Assembly (NCBI GenBank): GCA_015063485.1
Contig: SVUA01000005.1
Span: 17,637-81,636, forward strand
DNA: 64,000 bases
Origin: Oscillospiraceae bacterium
Lineage (GTDB): Bacteria; Bacillota; Clostridia; Oscillospirales; CAG-272
Direction of reading: 5' to 3'
The translations under genes were made by a program, and so were the position numbers. The stretch's first letter is position 1, and the number at the start of each line of letters is the position of its first letter. This document shows positions 34,917-44,426 of this stretch, in pieces. Below the pieces are notes generated by a model that was given only the letters and a program-made list of their open reading frames with translations, was not told the DNA's origin and ran no database searches.

Positions 34917-37040
34917 ATGATACTTATTATAGCCGAAAAGCCAAGTCTTGGGAGAAATATTGCGGCGGGAATAGGAAATTTTAAAAAGTGTAACGGTTTT
35001 TTGCAGGGAGACGGTTGTATTATAACGTGGGCATTCGGTCACTTGTTTTCACTCGCGGATATAGAGCGATACAATCCGCTGCCTGACGGAACTCGAAATT
35101 GGACGATGAAAAATCTCCCGTGCTTTCCCGAAAAATTTGAATACGAGCTTCGCAAAGGGAACGATAAAGGACTTGATGACGGTGTAGTTCGCCAATTTAA
35201 GATAATAGAGGAGCTTTGCAACCGCGACGACGTAGACCTTATCGTAAACGCGGGAGATGCCGATCGCGAGGGAGAGATAATAGTACGCACTTGTATCGAA
35301 AAAGCATTGAAGACCCCGAAAAACGTAAAAAGATTGTGGCTTCCCGACCAGACTCCGCAAACAGTTGCGGCGGCATTTGCAGATATGAAAAACGATTCGG
35401 AGTACGAATGTCTTGCCGCAGAGGGCTATGCAAGAACGTATATAGATTGGCTTTACGGAGTAAATCTAACGCGTTATGCAACACTAAAAACGGGAACGCT
35501 GTTAAGAGTGGGACGAGTGATAGTTCCTATCGTAAAAGCAATTTACGATCGCGATATGGCAATACGCAATTTTGTTCCCGAAAAATACTATTCTATCGTG
35601 AGCAAGGAAGAAACTAACGGAGAGACGGTAGAGCTTCAAAGCAAACAAAAGTTTAAGGGAAACGAATTGTATAAGGCTCAAGAAGCATGCGCGCGTTATA
35701 ACGCGCAAAAAGCGACTGTTATATCCGTCAAGCGCAAAAAGGACACGCTTTCCTCGGGTAAGCTTTATTCACTTTCAAAGCTTCAGAACGTATTAGGTAA
35801 AAAGTATAAAATGTCGATGGCTGAAAGCCTTGAGATAATTCAAAGGCTTTATGAATCGGGATATCTTACGTATCCTCGTACCAATTCCGAATATTTGGCT
35901 ACAGCCGAAAAGGATAAGGTTAAAAAGATACTCGATAACTGCGCTAAAATAGGCTATCCCGTTGTTTTTAAGGACAAGAAAACAATCTTTGACGACTCAA
36001 AGATAGAGTCGCATTCAGCTATAACCCCTACGTATAAGATACCTGATAAAAGCCGTCTTTCCGAAAAGGAAATGCAGGTGTATTCTACTGTTTTCAGACG
36101 CTTTATAGCTGTATTTTGCGCGGAGGATTGTCTTGTCGAGAAGATCGAGATAACGATAAGCGTAGGAGACCTTGAGGAGTTTGCACTAAAGGGAATGGCT
36201 ATTAAAGAAAAGGGTTGGATGAAATACGATGATTCAACTCAAAAGGACAAAATATTACCCGACTTAAAAAAAGGAGACGAGGTAAATATAAATTTCGTTC
36301 CTAATGAAAAGGAAACCACTCCGCCAAAGCATTATACGATAGAAACGCTCAACAATTACCTGAAAAATCCCTTTAGAGAAGAAAAAGCCGCCATTGACGA
36401 TACCGTCGGAGCAGATGATGCCGAGGAGTACAGAGCGATGTTTGAGGGCGTGGAGCTTGGTACGGAGGCGACCCGAACGGGAATTATCGATAACGCAAGA
36501 AAAAGCGGATATATACAATTAAAAAAAGATGTATATACTATATTACCCGACGGAATATATTTTATAGAGTCCTTGCAACGCATGGAGATATGTATGGACA
36601 AGTATAAAACGTCTGAAATGGGTAAGGCGTTGAAGAAGGTCTTCAGAGGGGAAATACAGATACAGGATAGTGTAGATCTTGCGGTAAACGAGATAGCAAG
36701 GTATTTCCAAGCTTCGACAGAAGCTCCTCTTGAAGAGGATAGGGACATAGGCTTTTTCGGTGACATCGTAGGGGAGTGTCCTATATGTAAGGCTGACGTG
36801 AAGCGCAACAAATTCGGATACGGTTGTTCGGCTTATAAAAGCGGTTGTAAATTCAGCATAAATTCTTATATTTGCGGCAGAGCAATATCCGCAAGAAACG
36901 TAAAACTGTTGCTCAAGGAAGGAAAGACTTCAAAAATAAGAGGATTTACTTCCAAAAACGGTAAAAATTTTGATGCAGTATTAAAGATTGCGGATGGAAG
37001 ATGCGTTTTTGATTTTGACGCTCCAAATCCGTCTAATTAA
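34917..37040 (+). CDS. topB: DNA topoisomerase III
   Basis: This 707-residue type IA topoisomerase relaxes or decatenates DNA by single-strand passage. The Toprim domain has IIAEKPSLG at the start and GDADREGE near residue 115. The catalytic tyrosine is Tyr319 in YLTYPRTNSEYL. A C-terminal zinc motif CPICKADVKRNKFGYGC...C is typical of Firmicutes TopB. No plasmid or ICE transfer genes lie nearby, so this seems a chromosomal copy. AGAGG precedes the ATG. It is 20 bases before the next membrane-protein gene and probably in one operon with it and deoC. Confidence 0.95.
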   Translation: MILIIAEKPSLGRNIAAGIGNFKKCNGFLQGDGCIITWAFGHLFSLADIERYNPLPDGTRNWTMKNLPCFPEKFEYELRKGNDKGLDDGVVRQFKIIEELCNRDDVDLIVNAGDADREGEIIVRTCIEKALKTPKNVKRLWLPDQTPQTVAAAFADMKNDSEYECLAAEGYARTYIDWLYGVNLTRYATLKTGTLLRVGRVIVPIVKAIYDRDMAIRNFVPEKYYSIVSKEETNGETVELQSKQKFKGNELYKAQEACARYNAQKATVISVKRKKDTLSSGKLYSLSKLQNVLGKKYKMSMAESLEIIQRLYESGYLTYPRTNSEYLATAEKDKVKKILDNCAKIGYPVVFKDKKTIFDDSKIESHSAITPTYKIPDKSRLSEKEMQVYSTVFRRFIAVFCAEDCLVEKIEITISVGDLEEFALKGMAIKEKGWMKYDDSTQKDKILPDLKKGDEVNINFVPNEKETTPPKHYTIETLNNYLKNPFREEKAAIDDTVGADDAEEYRAMFEGVELGTEATRTGIIDNARKSGYIQLKKDVYTILPDGIYFIESLQRMEICMDKYKTSEMGKALKKVFRGEIQIQDSVDLAVNEIARYFQASTEAPLEEDRDIGFFGDIVGECPICKADVKRNKFGYGCSAYKSGCKFSINSYICGRAISARNVKLLLKEGKTSKIRGFTSKNGKNFDAVLKIADGRCVFDFDAPNPSN

Positions 37041-37060
37041 AATTAAAAAGGAGATATCTT

Positions 37061-38743
37061 ATGAAAAAATCTACGCGATGGATATTGGCAAGTGTTATAA
37101 CCGCGGTTATTTCCGCACTTGCATACTACGTTGTTTTGCCACCATTAAATTTTTACAGCTCAGCTTTTTGGGGCGCGCTTCTATTTGTGATAGTTGTTTT
37201 TGGTCTCGTGTTTAGTTTTTTAGGAGCAAAAGAAGGCTTGAATAAACTTTTTCAAGGTCAATTGAAAAAGAAAAAATTCAAAGAGAGCAACTCATACACA
37301 AAAATTTTTATTATAATAGCGGCAATTCCCGTTGCGGTTCTTATAGTTGGACATCTTATATCTTCAACCTTCTTTAATGCAACGGCATATGCAAATATAA
37401 TTACCGTTCCCGAAGCGGTCTTTGAAGAGGATATGCCCGAGAATGACCTTGTTACCAATATTCCTCTTATGGACTCGGAATCGGCAAACATCATAGGAAA
37501 CAGAACGCTTGGCGCATTGTCTGATGTTGTATCACAGTATCAGGTAAACGGCTCATATGCGCAGATAAATTATCAAGGAACACCTAAAAAGGTTTCCACG
37601 CTTGAATACGTAGACTTCTTTAAATGGCTCAATAATCGTAATAACGGTATTCCGGGATACGTAATGGTAGACCCCGTAAACAGCTCTGCGGATTATATTA
37701 AATTCAGTACACCCATAAAATATACCGATAGCGCGTATTTCGGTGATGACCTTATGAGAAAATTGAGATTCGATTATCCCACAAAAATATTCGGCTCTAT
37801 TGCTTTTGAGCTTGACGAGGCTGGAAATCCGTATTATATCGTTTCCTGCATGAAGCCGAAGATAGCGCTCTTTGGAGGAATGGACGTAAATGAGGTCATT
37901 ATATTCAATCCTTGTGACGGTACGTCAACTTTACACGCTCTTGCGGATACGCCAAGCTGGGTCGATAATGTATTTACCGGTTATCTTGCGTCGCAAAAAT
38001 ACGATTGGCACGGAACGCTTCAAAACGGCTTTTGGAACAGTGTTATCGGAAACAAGGACTGTAAGGTCACTACCGACGATTTCGGTTATATAATCATCGG
38101 CGACGACGTTTGGTTCTTTACGGGTGTTACCTCGGTCAGCAGCGACGAAAGTAATATCGGATTTATAGTAAGCAACGCGAGAACGGGTGAATATAAATTC
38201 TATCCTGTAATCGGTGCGGAAGAGTATTCCGCGATGGGCGCGGCTCAAGGTGAGGTTCAGGAAAAGGGATATGTGGCATCATTCCCGTCGCTTATAAACG
38301 TTTCGGGTGAAGCGACCTATATCATGGTGTTGAAGGATGCTAACGGGATCGTAAAGATGCACGCTCTCGTCAACGTAGAGAATTACAGTATCGTTGCCAC
38401 GGGAACGACACAGACCGACGCAAAACAGGCTTATATCAAGTTGTTAATGCAAGAGGGAATTATCAAAGAGGAAGAAGCCCCCTCAATAATATCGCCCGAG
38501 ATCGAGACAAAATCATCGACAATAACTGTAAATGAAATACGCATAATAACGGTAGACGGAAATTCTGTCATGTATCTGACGGGTGATGACGGCAATCTGT
38601 ATAAGCAAAATATTTCTGCTGATGAGGCATTACTGCTTCTCAAGCAAAACGACCGTTTGACAGTAAACTACCACGATACAGACGTTGAAAAGATACGTCA
38701 GATAGTCAGTTGGTCCTTTGCACAAGCCGAAGGGAATAGTTGA
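37061..38743 (+). CDS. Membrane protein with large external domain, function unknown
   Basis: This 560-residue protein has three predicted transmembrane helices in the first 110 residues (about 8-28, 34-56 and 83-106). A long, mostly soluble domain follows from about 120, containing GYVMVDPVNSSADYIKFS and CMKPKIALFGGMD. The last 60 residues look like a small beta domain. I have seen comparable unnamed proteins in Clostridia but cannot assign a role. AAAAAGGAGA lies before the ATG. It lies between topB and deoC with short gaps and probably shares their transcript. Confidence 0.8.
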   Translation: MKKSTRWILASVITAVISALAYYVVLPPLNFYSSAFWGALLFVIVVFGLVFSFLGAKEGLNKLFQGQLKKKKFKESNSYTKIFIIIAAIPVAVLIVGHLISSTFFNATAYANIITVPEAVFEEDMPENDLVTNIPLMDSESANIIGNRTLGALSDVVSQYQVNGSYAQINYQGTPKKVSTLEYVDFFKWLNNRNNGIPGYVMVDPVNSSADYIKFSTPIKYTDSAYFGDDLMRKLRFDYPTKIFGSIAFELDEAGNPYYIVSCMKPKIALFGGMDVNEVIIFNPCDGTSTLHALADTPSWVDNVFTGYLASQKYDWHGTLQNGFWNSVIGNKDCKVTTDDFGYIIIGDDVWFFTGVTSVSSDESNIGFIVSNARTGEYKFYPVIGAEEYSAMGAAQGEVQEKGYVASFPSLINVSGEATYIMVLKDANGIVKMHALVNVENYSIVATGTTQTDAKQAYIKLLMQEGIIKEEEAPSIISPEIETKSSTITVNEIRIITVDGNSVMYLTGDDGNLYKQNISADEALLLLKQNDRLTVNYHDTDVEKIRQIVSWSFAQAEGNS

Positions 38744-38751
38744 GGTGCTTG

Positions 38752-39420
38752 ATGGAGATAAAAGAGATAATGTCTCACGTAGACCATACCTTGCTAAAGC
38801 AAGAGGCAACGTGGGAGGATATAAAGGTAATATGTGACGATGCGTGCAGATACGGAACGGCATCTGTCTGTATCCCCGCAGCTTTCGTAAAGAGCGCAAA
38901 CGAATATCTGGGTGAAAAAATGCCCGTTTGTACCGTTATCGGCTTTCCAAACGGCTACGCAACGACCGCAACAAAATGTTTTGAAACCGATGATGCTTTA
39001 AAAAACGGCGCAAAAGAGATAGATATGGTCATTCATATCGGCGCGCTTAAGGAAAAGAGATATAATGATATTTTATCGGAGATACGCTCTATTAAGGAAG
39101 TATGCGGTAAAAATATTTTAAAGGTCATTATCGAGACTTGTTTGCTTACCGACGAAGAAAAGATTGCTATGTGCAAAATAGTCGGAGAAGCGGGCGCGGA
39201 CTATATAAAGACCTCAACGGGCTTTTCAAGCGGCGGCGCGACGTTCGATGATATACGTCTTTTCAAAAAAAACGTGCCTGAGGGACTTTTGATAAAGGCG
39301 GCGGGCGGTATAAAGACCTTTGATGATGCAAGAGAGTTCATTTCTCTTGGGGCTGACCGCCTTGGCACTAGCCGACTCGTATCTATTTTAAAGCAAGAAA
39401 AGATAATGCAAAAATATTAA
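38752..39420 (+). CDS. deoC: Deoxyribose-phosphate aldolase
   Basis: This 222-residue class I aldolase splits 2-deoxyribose-5-phosphate into acetaldehyde and glyceraldehyde-3-phosphate. The catalytic residues are visible: aspartate in KEIDMVIHIGAL, lysine in IKTSTGF and lysine in LIKAAGGIKT. The ATG at 38752 with GAGGTG 4 bases upstream is chosen over an in-frame TTG at 38740 that overlaps the previous stop. It finishes the deoxynucleoside route begun by deoD and deoB about 9 kb away. A perfect 20-bp terminator follows. Confidence 0.95.
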   Translation: MEIKEIMSHVDHTLLKQEATWEDIKVICDDACRYGTASVCIPAAFVKSANEYLGEKMPVCTVIGFPNGYATTATKCFETDDALKNGAKEIDMVIHIGALKEKRYNDILSEIRSIKEVCGKNILKVIIETCLLTDEEKIAMCKIVGEAGADYIKTSTGFSSGGATFDDIRLFKKNVPEGLLIKAAGGIKTFDDAREFISLGADRLGTSRLVSILKQEKIMQKY

Positions 39421-39426
39421 ACGTTA

Positions 39427-39469
39427 AACGAAAAAGCTTTCTCGCAATTTGCGAGAAAGCTTTTTCGTT
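39427..39469. terminator. Bidirectional terminator between deoC and potD
   Basis: A perfect 20-bp stem with a 3-base loop. The left arm starts AACGAAAAAGC, the right arm ends GCTTTTTCGTT, and both flanks are AT-rich. It serves the convergent potD as well. Confidence 0.92.
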
Positions 39470-39477
39470 ATTATTTA

Positions 39478-40719
39478 TTAATCGTAATATTTAGCGCGTC
39501 TGCGCTTTTTTACCGTGTGAACTACCACAAGAACGACTAACGTGCCTAAAATTATCCAACAAAGCACGGTAACGCCCGTTCCTATACTGCTTTCGACCTT
39601 AAGCTCTTCCCAAAGCTCGTTAACGAACGAAAGGCGTTCGGGGGAAAGATTCATATAAGGAGTAGCCTTTACGTTTTCCGCGTTGTTGTAAAGAATATCC
39701 ATAGCATCGGGGTGGACTTCTTCCATACAGCTTTGATATTCTGGGTCATTCCTTACGGTCTTCATCGGCGAAGCGTAATACGTGTATTCGGCGTTGGCGA
39801 TCGCAATTTCTTTTGAGCACATAAAGTTTATATACTCGGTGGCAAGATCGTAATTCTCCGAATTTTTTGGAATACACATAGCGTCAACGTATCTGTTCGT
39901 GCCCTCCGCAGGATAGTAAAACGCAAGTGAGTCGTTGTCCTCGTACATGGAGAGGAAGTCTCCCGCGTAGTATGCGGCAACGGCGGCAGAATTGCTCTTC
40001 ATTTTGTTGAAGATCTCGTCCATAACGTAGCCTTGCACAAGGTCTTTTTGACCTTTGAGAGTAGAAAGAGCTTCTATCCACTGTTCATCTGTTGCGGTAT
40101 TTACGTCGTAGCCAAGCTTGTAGAGAGCAGTTCCGAATGCATCGCGGCTATTGTTGAACTGAAGGATATCACGTGAATAGTTTTCGTTCCACATAAGATC
40201 CCAGCTTTGCGCGGCGATGTCTTCTTCAGAAACAATATCGGAATTGTATATGATACCGACCATTCCGTAAAAATAGGGAACAGAGTAGATATTGTCCGAA
40301 TCGTCCTCATAGTAAACATTTTCACCCTTGAAGGCTTCATCAACGTTTTCGTAATTAGGTATCTTACTGATATCAAGCGGTGCTAACATATCCTCGACCA
40401 CCATGCGTTGTATCATGTAATCCGAAGGAATGATAACGTCGTAGACCGCAGCTCCGCTGCTGATCTTTGCGTACATATCCTCATTACTTGAATAGGTCGA
40501 ATAGTTTACCGTTACATTGAGTCCAAGCTCTTCAAGACAGTATTTTTCAAATTCCTCGTTTACGTTCAATGATTCTTCAGAGCCGTCCGAAATGTATTCT
40601 CCCCAGTTGAAAACGTAAAGCGTAGAGCTTTCATCAGAACCGCAAGACGATAGTATCGGACACAAAAGAAGAACAAGAGTCGATAATAAAACGATATAAG
40701 AAACTGTTTTTTTCATCAA
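39478..40719 (-). CDS. potD: Spermidine/putrescine-binding lipoprotein PotD, with C-terminal membrane helix
   Basis: This 413-residue periplasmic-binding-type protein for polyamines begins with a lipoprotein signal (LCPILSSC, Cys26 as lipidation site). The binding fold follows (LYVFNWGEYISDG, then YDVIIPSDYMI). Unlike standard PotD (about 350 residues) it also ends with a transmembrane helix (about 380-403) and a KKRRR basic tail, so it may be anchored twice. A GGAGGTAAG site precedes the ATG. It overlaps potC by 4 bases and is the last gene of potABCD. Confidence 0.92.
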   Translation of the reverse strand: MMKKTVSYIVLLSTLVLLLCPILSSCGSDESSTLYVFNWGEYISDGSEESLNVNEEFEKYCLEELGLNVTVNYSTYSSNEDMYAKISSGAAVYDVIIPSDYMIQRMVVEDMLAPLDISKIPNYENVDEAFKGENVYYEDDSDNIYSVPYFYGMVGIIYNSDIVSEEDIAAQSWDLMWNENYSRDILQFNNSRDAFGTALYKLGYDVNTATDEQWIEALSTLKGQKDLVQGYVMDEIFNKMKSNSAAVAAYYAGDFLSMYEDNDSLAFYYPAEGTNRYVDAMCIPKNSENYDLATEYINFMCSKEIAIANAEYTYYASPMKTVRNDPEYQSCMEEVHPDAMDILYNNAENVKATPYMNLSPERLSFVNELWEELKVESSIGTGVTVLCWIILGTLVVLVVVHTVKKRRRAKYYD

Positions 40720-41540
40720 CGCTTACCTCCTTTCAACCTTTTTGCTTTTTCTGCGCGGTCTTTTTTGCCGCCCGCTACGTTTACCGCTATAAGCAAAAGC
40801 AGAATAGCAAATATCATAAGCGTACAAAGTGCATACATACTGAATTTTACTTCGTGCGCGGTCTGGTTGTATATGTAAAGGGGAAGGGTCTTAAAATCGG
40901 GAGAACTTACAAAGTGGCTGATAACGAAGTCGTCAAGAGAGAGAGTAAAGCTCATCATAAGACCCGATATGATTCCTGGAAGTATAGAGGGAAGCTCTAT
41001 ACGGAAAAAGGTCTGTGTAGGCGTACAACCAAGGTCAAGAGCCGCTTCGATAAGGTGTTTGTCCATCTGTTTGAATTTCGGTAGGATAGAAAGGATAACG
41101 TACGGCAGGTTGAACGTAGTATGCGCGATAAGCATAGTCCACATACCAAGCACGTCTCCTAGTCCTATCATGGCGGCAACGCCAACGAAAAGGAGCATCA
41201 TGGAAACACCCGTAACGATATCGGGATTCATCATGGGAATGTTCGAAACCGAACGCATGATACCTTGATAATATTTGTTTTTTGAATGAGCAATGCTAAA
41301 TGCGGCAAGTGTACCGAAAATAGTCGCAAGCAAAGACGAGGATACCGCAAGGATCAGCGAATTTTTTAACGCCGTGATAGCTTCTGCGTTTCTGAACAGA
41401 TCCTTGTACCAATAAAGCGAAAAGCCCGAAAAATGACTCAAGCTTCCCGAAGCGTTAAAGGAAAAGAGGATAACGAGAAGTATCGGAGCGTAAAGAATGG
41501 CGAAAATAATGAAGATGTAAAATCTTGAAAGAAATTTCAT
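40716..41540 (-). CDS. potC: Polyamine ABC transporter permease PotC
   Basis: This 274-residue membrane permease has six predicted helices. The EAA-type loop that contacts the ATPase reads EAALDLGCTPTQTFFRIELP. The N-terminal ILYAPILLVILFSFNASGS is typical of PotC. It overlaps both neighbours by 4 bases (ATGA), which suggests translational coupling and equal stoichiometry. A highly basic tail (KKDRAEKAKRLKGGKR) lies at the C-terminus. Confidence 0.94.
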   Translation of the reverse strand: MKFLSRFYIFIIFAILYAPILLVILFSFNASGSLSHFSGFSLYWYKDLFRNAEAITALKNSLILAVSSSLLATIFGTLAAFSIAHSKNKYYQGIMRSVSNIPMMNPDIVTGVSMMLLFVGVAAMIGLGDVLGMWTMLIAHTTFNLPYVILSILPKFKQMDKHLIEAALDLGCTPTQTFFRIELPSILPGIISGLMMSFTLSLDDFVISHFVSSPDFKTLPLYIYNQTAHEVKFSMYALCTLMIFAILLLLIAVNVAGGKKDRAEKAKRLKGGKR

Positions 41541-42358
41541 ACGATCATGTCCTCCTCGCTGTCAGAGAAGTGATTCATTATCGCAAGAGAGATAAGAATG
41601 AGTATCATCATTACAAGGGATATAGCCGCGCCTGTGTGATAAGTTACAGCGTTCTGGAATTGACGCTCGATAGTATCACCGATAAGGTCAAACGATCCGC
41701 CGCCAAGCTTTTGCGAGATGTAGAACGTACTTATCGATGGAACGAATACCATGGTGACACCCGAAATAATACCCGGAACGGTAAGCGGAAGAACTACCTT
41801 AAACATGGTTTGAACACTGTTACAGCCAAGGTCGTAAGCCGCTTCGAGATAACGCTTGTCAAGCTTTATGAGCGTGGTGTAGATAGGAAGGACCATGTAA
41901 GGCAGAAAATCGTATATCATACCGAGAATGACCGCCGCGTCAGTTCCTATAAACGTAAGCTTTTCAAAGCCGAGCTTCGTTAAGAACGTGCTGACAAGTC
42001 CGCCGTTATCAAGAAGAGCCATAAGAGAGTAGGTTCTTATGAGTAAGCTTATCCACATGGGAAGCATCAGAAGGACGAGAAGTATATTGCGCGTTCTTTC
42101 GGAGGTTCGAGACATACAATAAGCCAAAGGAAATCCGATAAGAAGGCAGATAGTCGTAGCTATCAAGGAAAATCCGAGGGACATAACGAACGTCTCTGAA
42201 TAAGAAGAAAGCGAAAGGATATTTTCAAAGGTAAAGCTTCCGCTTCTGTCCGTAAACGCAAAATACATTACGAAAACGAGAGGAGCGATAATAAACAGGG
42301 CAGACCAAATAATGTAAGGAGAGCCTGAAACTCGCTCGAAAACAGAACGCTTTTTCAT
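41537..42358 (-). CDS. potB: Polyamine ABC transporter permease PotB
   Basis: This 273-residue permease partners PotC. It has six predicted helices and an EAA loop [20 protein letters not shown]. The N-terminal region ([16 protein letters not shown]) matches the PotB type. It overlaps potA and potC by 4 bases each. Together the operon encodes ATPase, two permeases and a binding protein for spermidine or putrescine import. Confidence 0.94.
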   Translation of the reverse strand: MKKRSVFERVSGSPYIIWSALFIIAPLVFVMYFAFTDRSGSFTFENILSLSSYSETFVMSLGFSLIATTICLLIGFPLAYCMSRTSERTRNILLVLLMLPMWISLLIRTYSLMALLDNGGLVSTFLTKLGFEKLTFIGTDAAVILGMIYDFLPYMVLPIYTTLIKLDKRYLEAAYDLGCNSVQTMFKVVLPLTVPGIISGVTMVFVPSISTFYISQKLGGGSFDLIGDTIERQFQNAVTYHTGAAISLVMMILILISLAIMNHFSDSEEDMIV

Positions 42359-43479
42359 TCCTTTTCGTCCTCCTCTGTAACATCCGAGAGGTGATCGATC
42401 TCATCGGAGAACGAGGAATAGTCTCCGAACATATTAGAGAATTCGGATTTTTTCATTATATGTATCGCATCGGGCTCGATATATACGCCGATCTTTTCGT
42501 CGGGCGCGACGTAGTCGGTGGATTGGATCATCCACTTAAAACCGTCTATATCAACGATTATCTCATAGTGAACGCCCTTGAAGGTAACCGAAGTAACAGT
42601 TCCCGAAAGCATACCCTTTTCAACGGGCACGACATCAACGTCCTCGGGACGAACGACAACGTCAACCGCCTCGTCCTTGTCAAAGCCCTTATCGAGACAT
42701 TCAAAGATGGTAGATGCAAATTTAACTTTATAGTCTTCAAGCATGATACCGTCAAGAATATTAGACTCTCCGATAAAATCGGCAACGAAAGCGTTTACAG
42801 GCTCATTGTAGATATCGATAGGCGTGCCTATCTGCTGTATCTTGCCGTTAGCCATAACGACTACGGTGTCGGACATTGAGAGTGCTTCCTCTTGGTCGTG
42901 CGTAACGTATATAAAGGTAATACCAGTTTTCGTCTGAATATTTTTAAGCTCGACTTGCATATCCTTGCGGAGCTTGAGGTCAAGCGCGCCCAAGGGCTCG
43001 TCCAAAAGAAGAACCTTCGGGTGATTTATAAGCGCGCGCGCGATAGCGACTCGCTGCTGCTGACCGCCTGACAAAAGAGTAACGTCTCTGCGCTCAAAAC
43101 CTTTAAGGTTAACAAGCTCAAGCATTTCGGTAACTCGCTTTTTGATATCTGTCTCCTTTACCTTTGCAACGCGAAGACCGAAAGCTATGTTGTCATAAAC
43201 GTTGAGATGAGGGAAGAGCGCGTATTTTTGAAATACGGTATTTACGTTTCTCTTGTAGGGAGGAACATCGTTTATTTTTGCCCCATCAAAATATACCTCT
43301 CCTTCATCGGGAGTCTCAAAACCGCCGATTATACGAAGCGTGGTGGTTTTTCCGCAGCCCGACGGACCTAACAGAGTAATAAATTCTTTGTCATTGATAT
43401 AAAGATCAACGTTTGCAAGAACAGGCTCACCGCCAAAAGCTTTACAAATATTTCTCAGTTCTATCAGTTTTGTTTTCAT
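42355..43479 (-). CDS. potA: Polyamine ABC transporter ATPase PotA
   Basis: This 374-residue ATPase drives polyamine uptake. It has Walker [10 protein letters not shown] (about 38-46), signature [10 protein letters not shown], Walker [12 protein letters not shown] and a C-terminal TOBE-like regulatory domain ([10 protein letters not shown], then [13 protein letters not shown]). The in-frame ATG is at 43479, but the only AGGAG lies 12 bases upstream and sits 5 bases before a different, out-of-frame ATG at 43486. That ATG opens a 14-codon ORF overlapping the potA start. Translation may therefore be damped or coupled. It is the first gene of potABCD. Confidence 0.94.
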   Translation of the reverse strand: MKTKLIELRNICKAFGGEPVLANVDLYINDKEFITLLGPSGCGKTTTLRIIGGFETPDEGEVYFDGAKINDVPPYKRNVNTVFQKYALFPHLNVYDNIAFGLRVAKVKETDIKKRVTEMLELVNLKGFERRDVTLLSGGQQQRVAIARALINHPKVLLLDEPLGALDLKLRKDMQVELKNIQTKTGITFIYVTHDQEEALSMSDTVVVMANGKIQQIGTPIDIYNEPVNAFVADFIGESNILDGIMLEDYKVKFASTIFECLDKGFDKDEAVDVVVRPEDVDVVPVEKGMLSGTVTSVTFKGVHYEIIVDIDGFKWMIQSTDYVAPDEKIGVYIEPDAIHIMKKSEFSNMFGDYSSFSDEIDHLSDVTEEDEKE

Positions 43480-43486
43480 TCCGCAT
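43444..43486 (-). promoter_or_regulatory. Out-of-frame 14-codon mini-ORF overlapping the potA start
   Basis: On the minus strand AAAGGAG and 5 bases are followed by ATGCGGAATGAAAAC, read [14 protein letters not shown] then stop. It starts 7 bases before the potA ATG in another frame and stops inside potA. The spacing is better than for potA itself, so ribosomes could choose between the two. A role is inference. Confidence 0.35.
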
Positions 43487-43519
43487 AAAAACTCCTTTAC
43501 AGTTAAAATACTGGAACGA

Positions 43520-43561
43520 GGGCAGGATAAAACGCCTCAAAAAAGGCGAAAAACACTGCCC
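43520..43561 (-). promoter_or_regulatory. Nested hairpin in the potABCD leader
   Basis: In the transcript GGGCAG...CTGCCC form an outer 6-bp stem and CGCCT...AGGCG an inner 5-bp stem with a T-rich loop. It begins about 12 bases from the predicted transcript start and ends about 40 bases before the potA start. It matches no riboswitch that I know. Confidence 0.4.
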
Positions 43562-43579
43562 CGAAAACCCATTGGGAAT

Positions 43580-43608
43580 ATTGTAACAGATAATAAAGAA
43601 AAATGCAA
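43580..43608 (-). promoter_or_regulatory. Promoter of potABCD
   Basis: On the minus strand TTGCAT, 17 bases, TACAAT. The predicted leader is about 93 bases. Confidence 0.65.
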
Positions 43609-43758
43609 TATGTTTTTTATAAATTTCTTAAAAAAATGTCGAAAATTTCAATTATTCGCGTTTGTCGGCGTTAAAATGGAGTTATTTAACAAAAAACTGT
43701 GTTTTCCTTTGATTTACTTTAATAATCTCCCGATTCTGTAAAATATATTGCTAAAGAA

Positions 43759-44334
43759 TTAACAGTCGTTCAAAACGAAAAGTTTTGCGAAAAGAGAACA
43801 GGAAAAAACGAATAAAGATAGTGAAGAAGAGGCTTTTATAAGGAAATATAATGATAGTGTCCAAAGCGCAAATATAAGGATAAAGGAAGATATGTAAAGA
43901 ACGTTTTTTGCAAGCTTGAATGAGAATATCGATTCAATAACGCAAAACAGTATTCTGCCACCGTCAAAGCTTGAAATCGGAAGCAGATTTAATATTCCGA
44001 GAAAAAGAGAAGATAAAATAAATAGCTCTCCAAAAGCAAACGAACGCAAGGGCGTTAACAGAGCTATCAACGCGCATAAAAGATTTATAGCAGGTCCTGC
44101 GGCGCAGATAAATATTTCATTCGAGAAAGAGCCAAGATTTGTATTTGGCACGAGAGATGCCCCGAACGGCGATAACCTCATTTCTTTGAATCTTACGTTA
44201 GATATGCGCGCGGCGGCTATATGCCCAAGCTCATGGATAAAAGCAGATAAAAAGCATGCAAGAGCCTCAAAGGAATGGGTAATAATAAGCGCAAACGTCA
44301 AAGCGATCGCAAAAAAGCCTATTTTGATCTTCAT
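43759..44334 (-). CDS. Site-2-type membrane metalloprotease (M50, SpoIVFB-like)
   Basis: This 191-residue membrane zinc protease is of the SpoIVFB/S2P group. The zinc motif HELGH is at residues 33-37 in the first helices, and the second motif LLPISSFDGGR is near residue 120. Such proteases cleave within membranes to release sigma factors or degrade signal-peptide remnants; SpoIVFB activates sigma-K in sporulating bacilli. It has no CBS domain and is shorter than SpoIVFB (about 290), so it may be a simpler vegetative member. GAGAGGA lies before the ATG. It is divergent from the next gene, with about 90 bases between the starts. Confidence 0.85.
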   Translation of the reverse strand: MKIKIGFFAIALTFALIITHSFEALACFLSAFIHELGHIAAARISNVRFKEMRLSPFGASLVPNTNLGSFSNEIFICAAGPAINLLCALIALLTPLRSFAFGELFILSSLFLGILNLLPISSFDGGRILFCVIESIFSFKLAKNVLYISSFILIFALWTLSLYFLIKASSSLSLFVFSCSLFAKLFVLNDC

Positions 44335-44361
44335 AAATATCCTCTCAATAAAAATATCGTC

Positions 44362-44390
44362 TTGAAATTATATGAATATCGTGTTATAAT
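44362..44390 (+). promoter_or_regulatory. Promoter of the small membrane-protein gene
   Basis: TTGAAA, 17 bases, TATAAT. The leader is about 30 bases to the ATG at 44427. Confidence 0.75.
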
Positions 44391-44426
44391 AATGAAAAAG
44401 ATATTTTTGATTACATAGGAGTCGGT

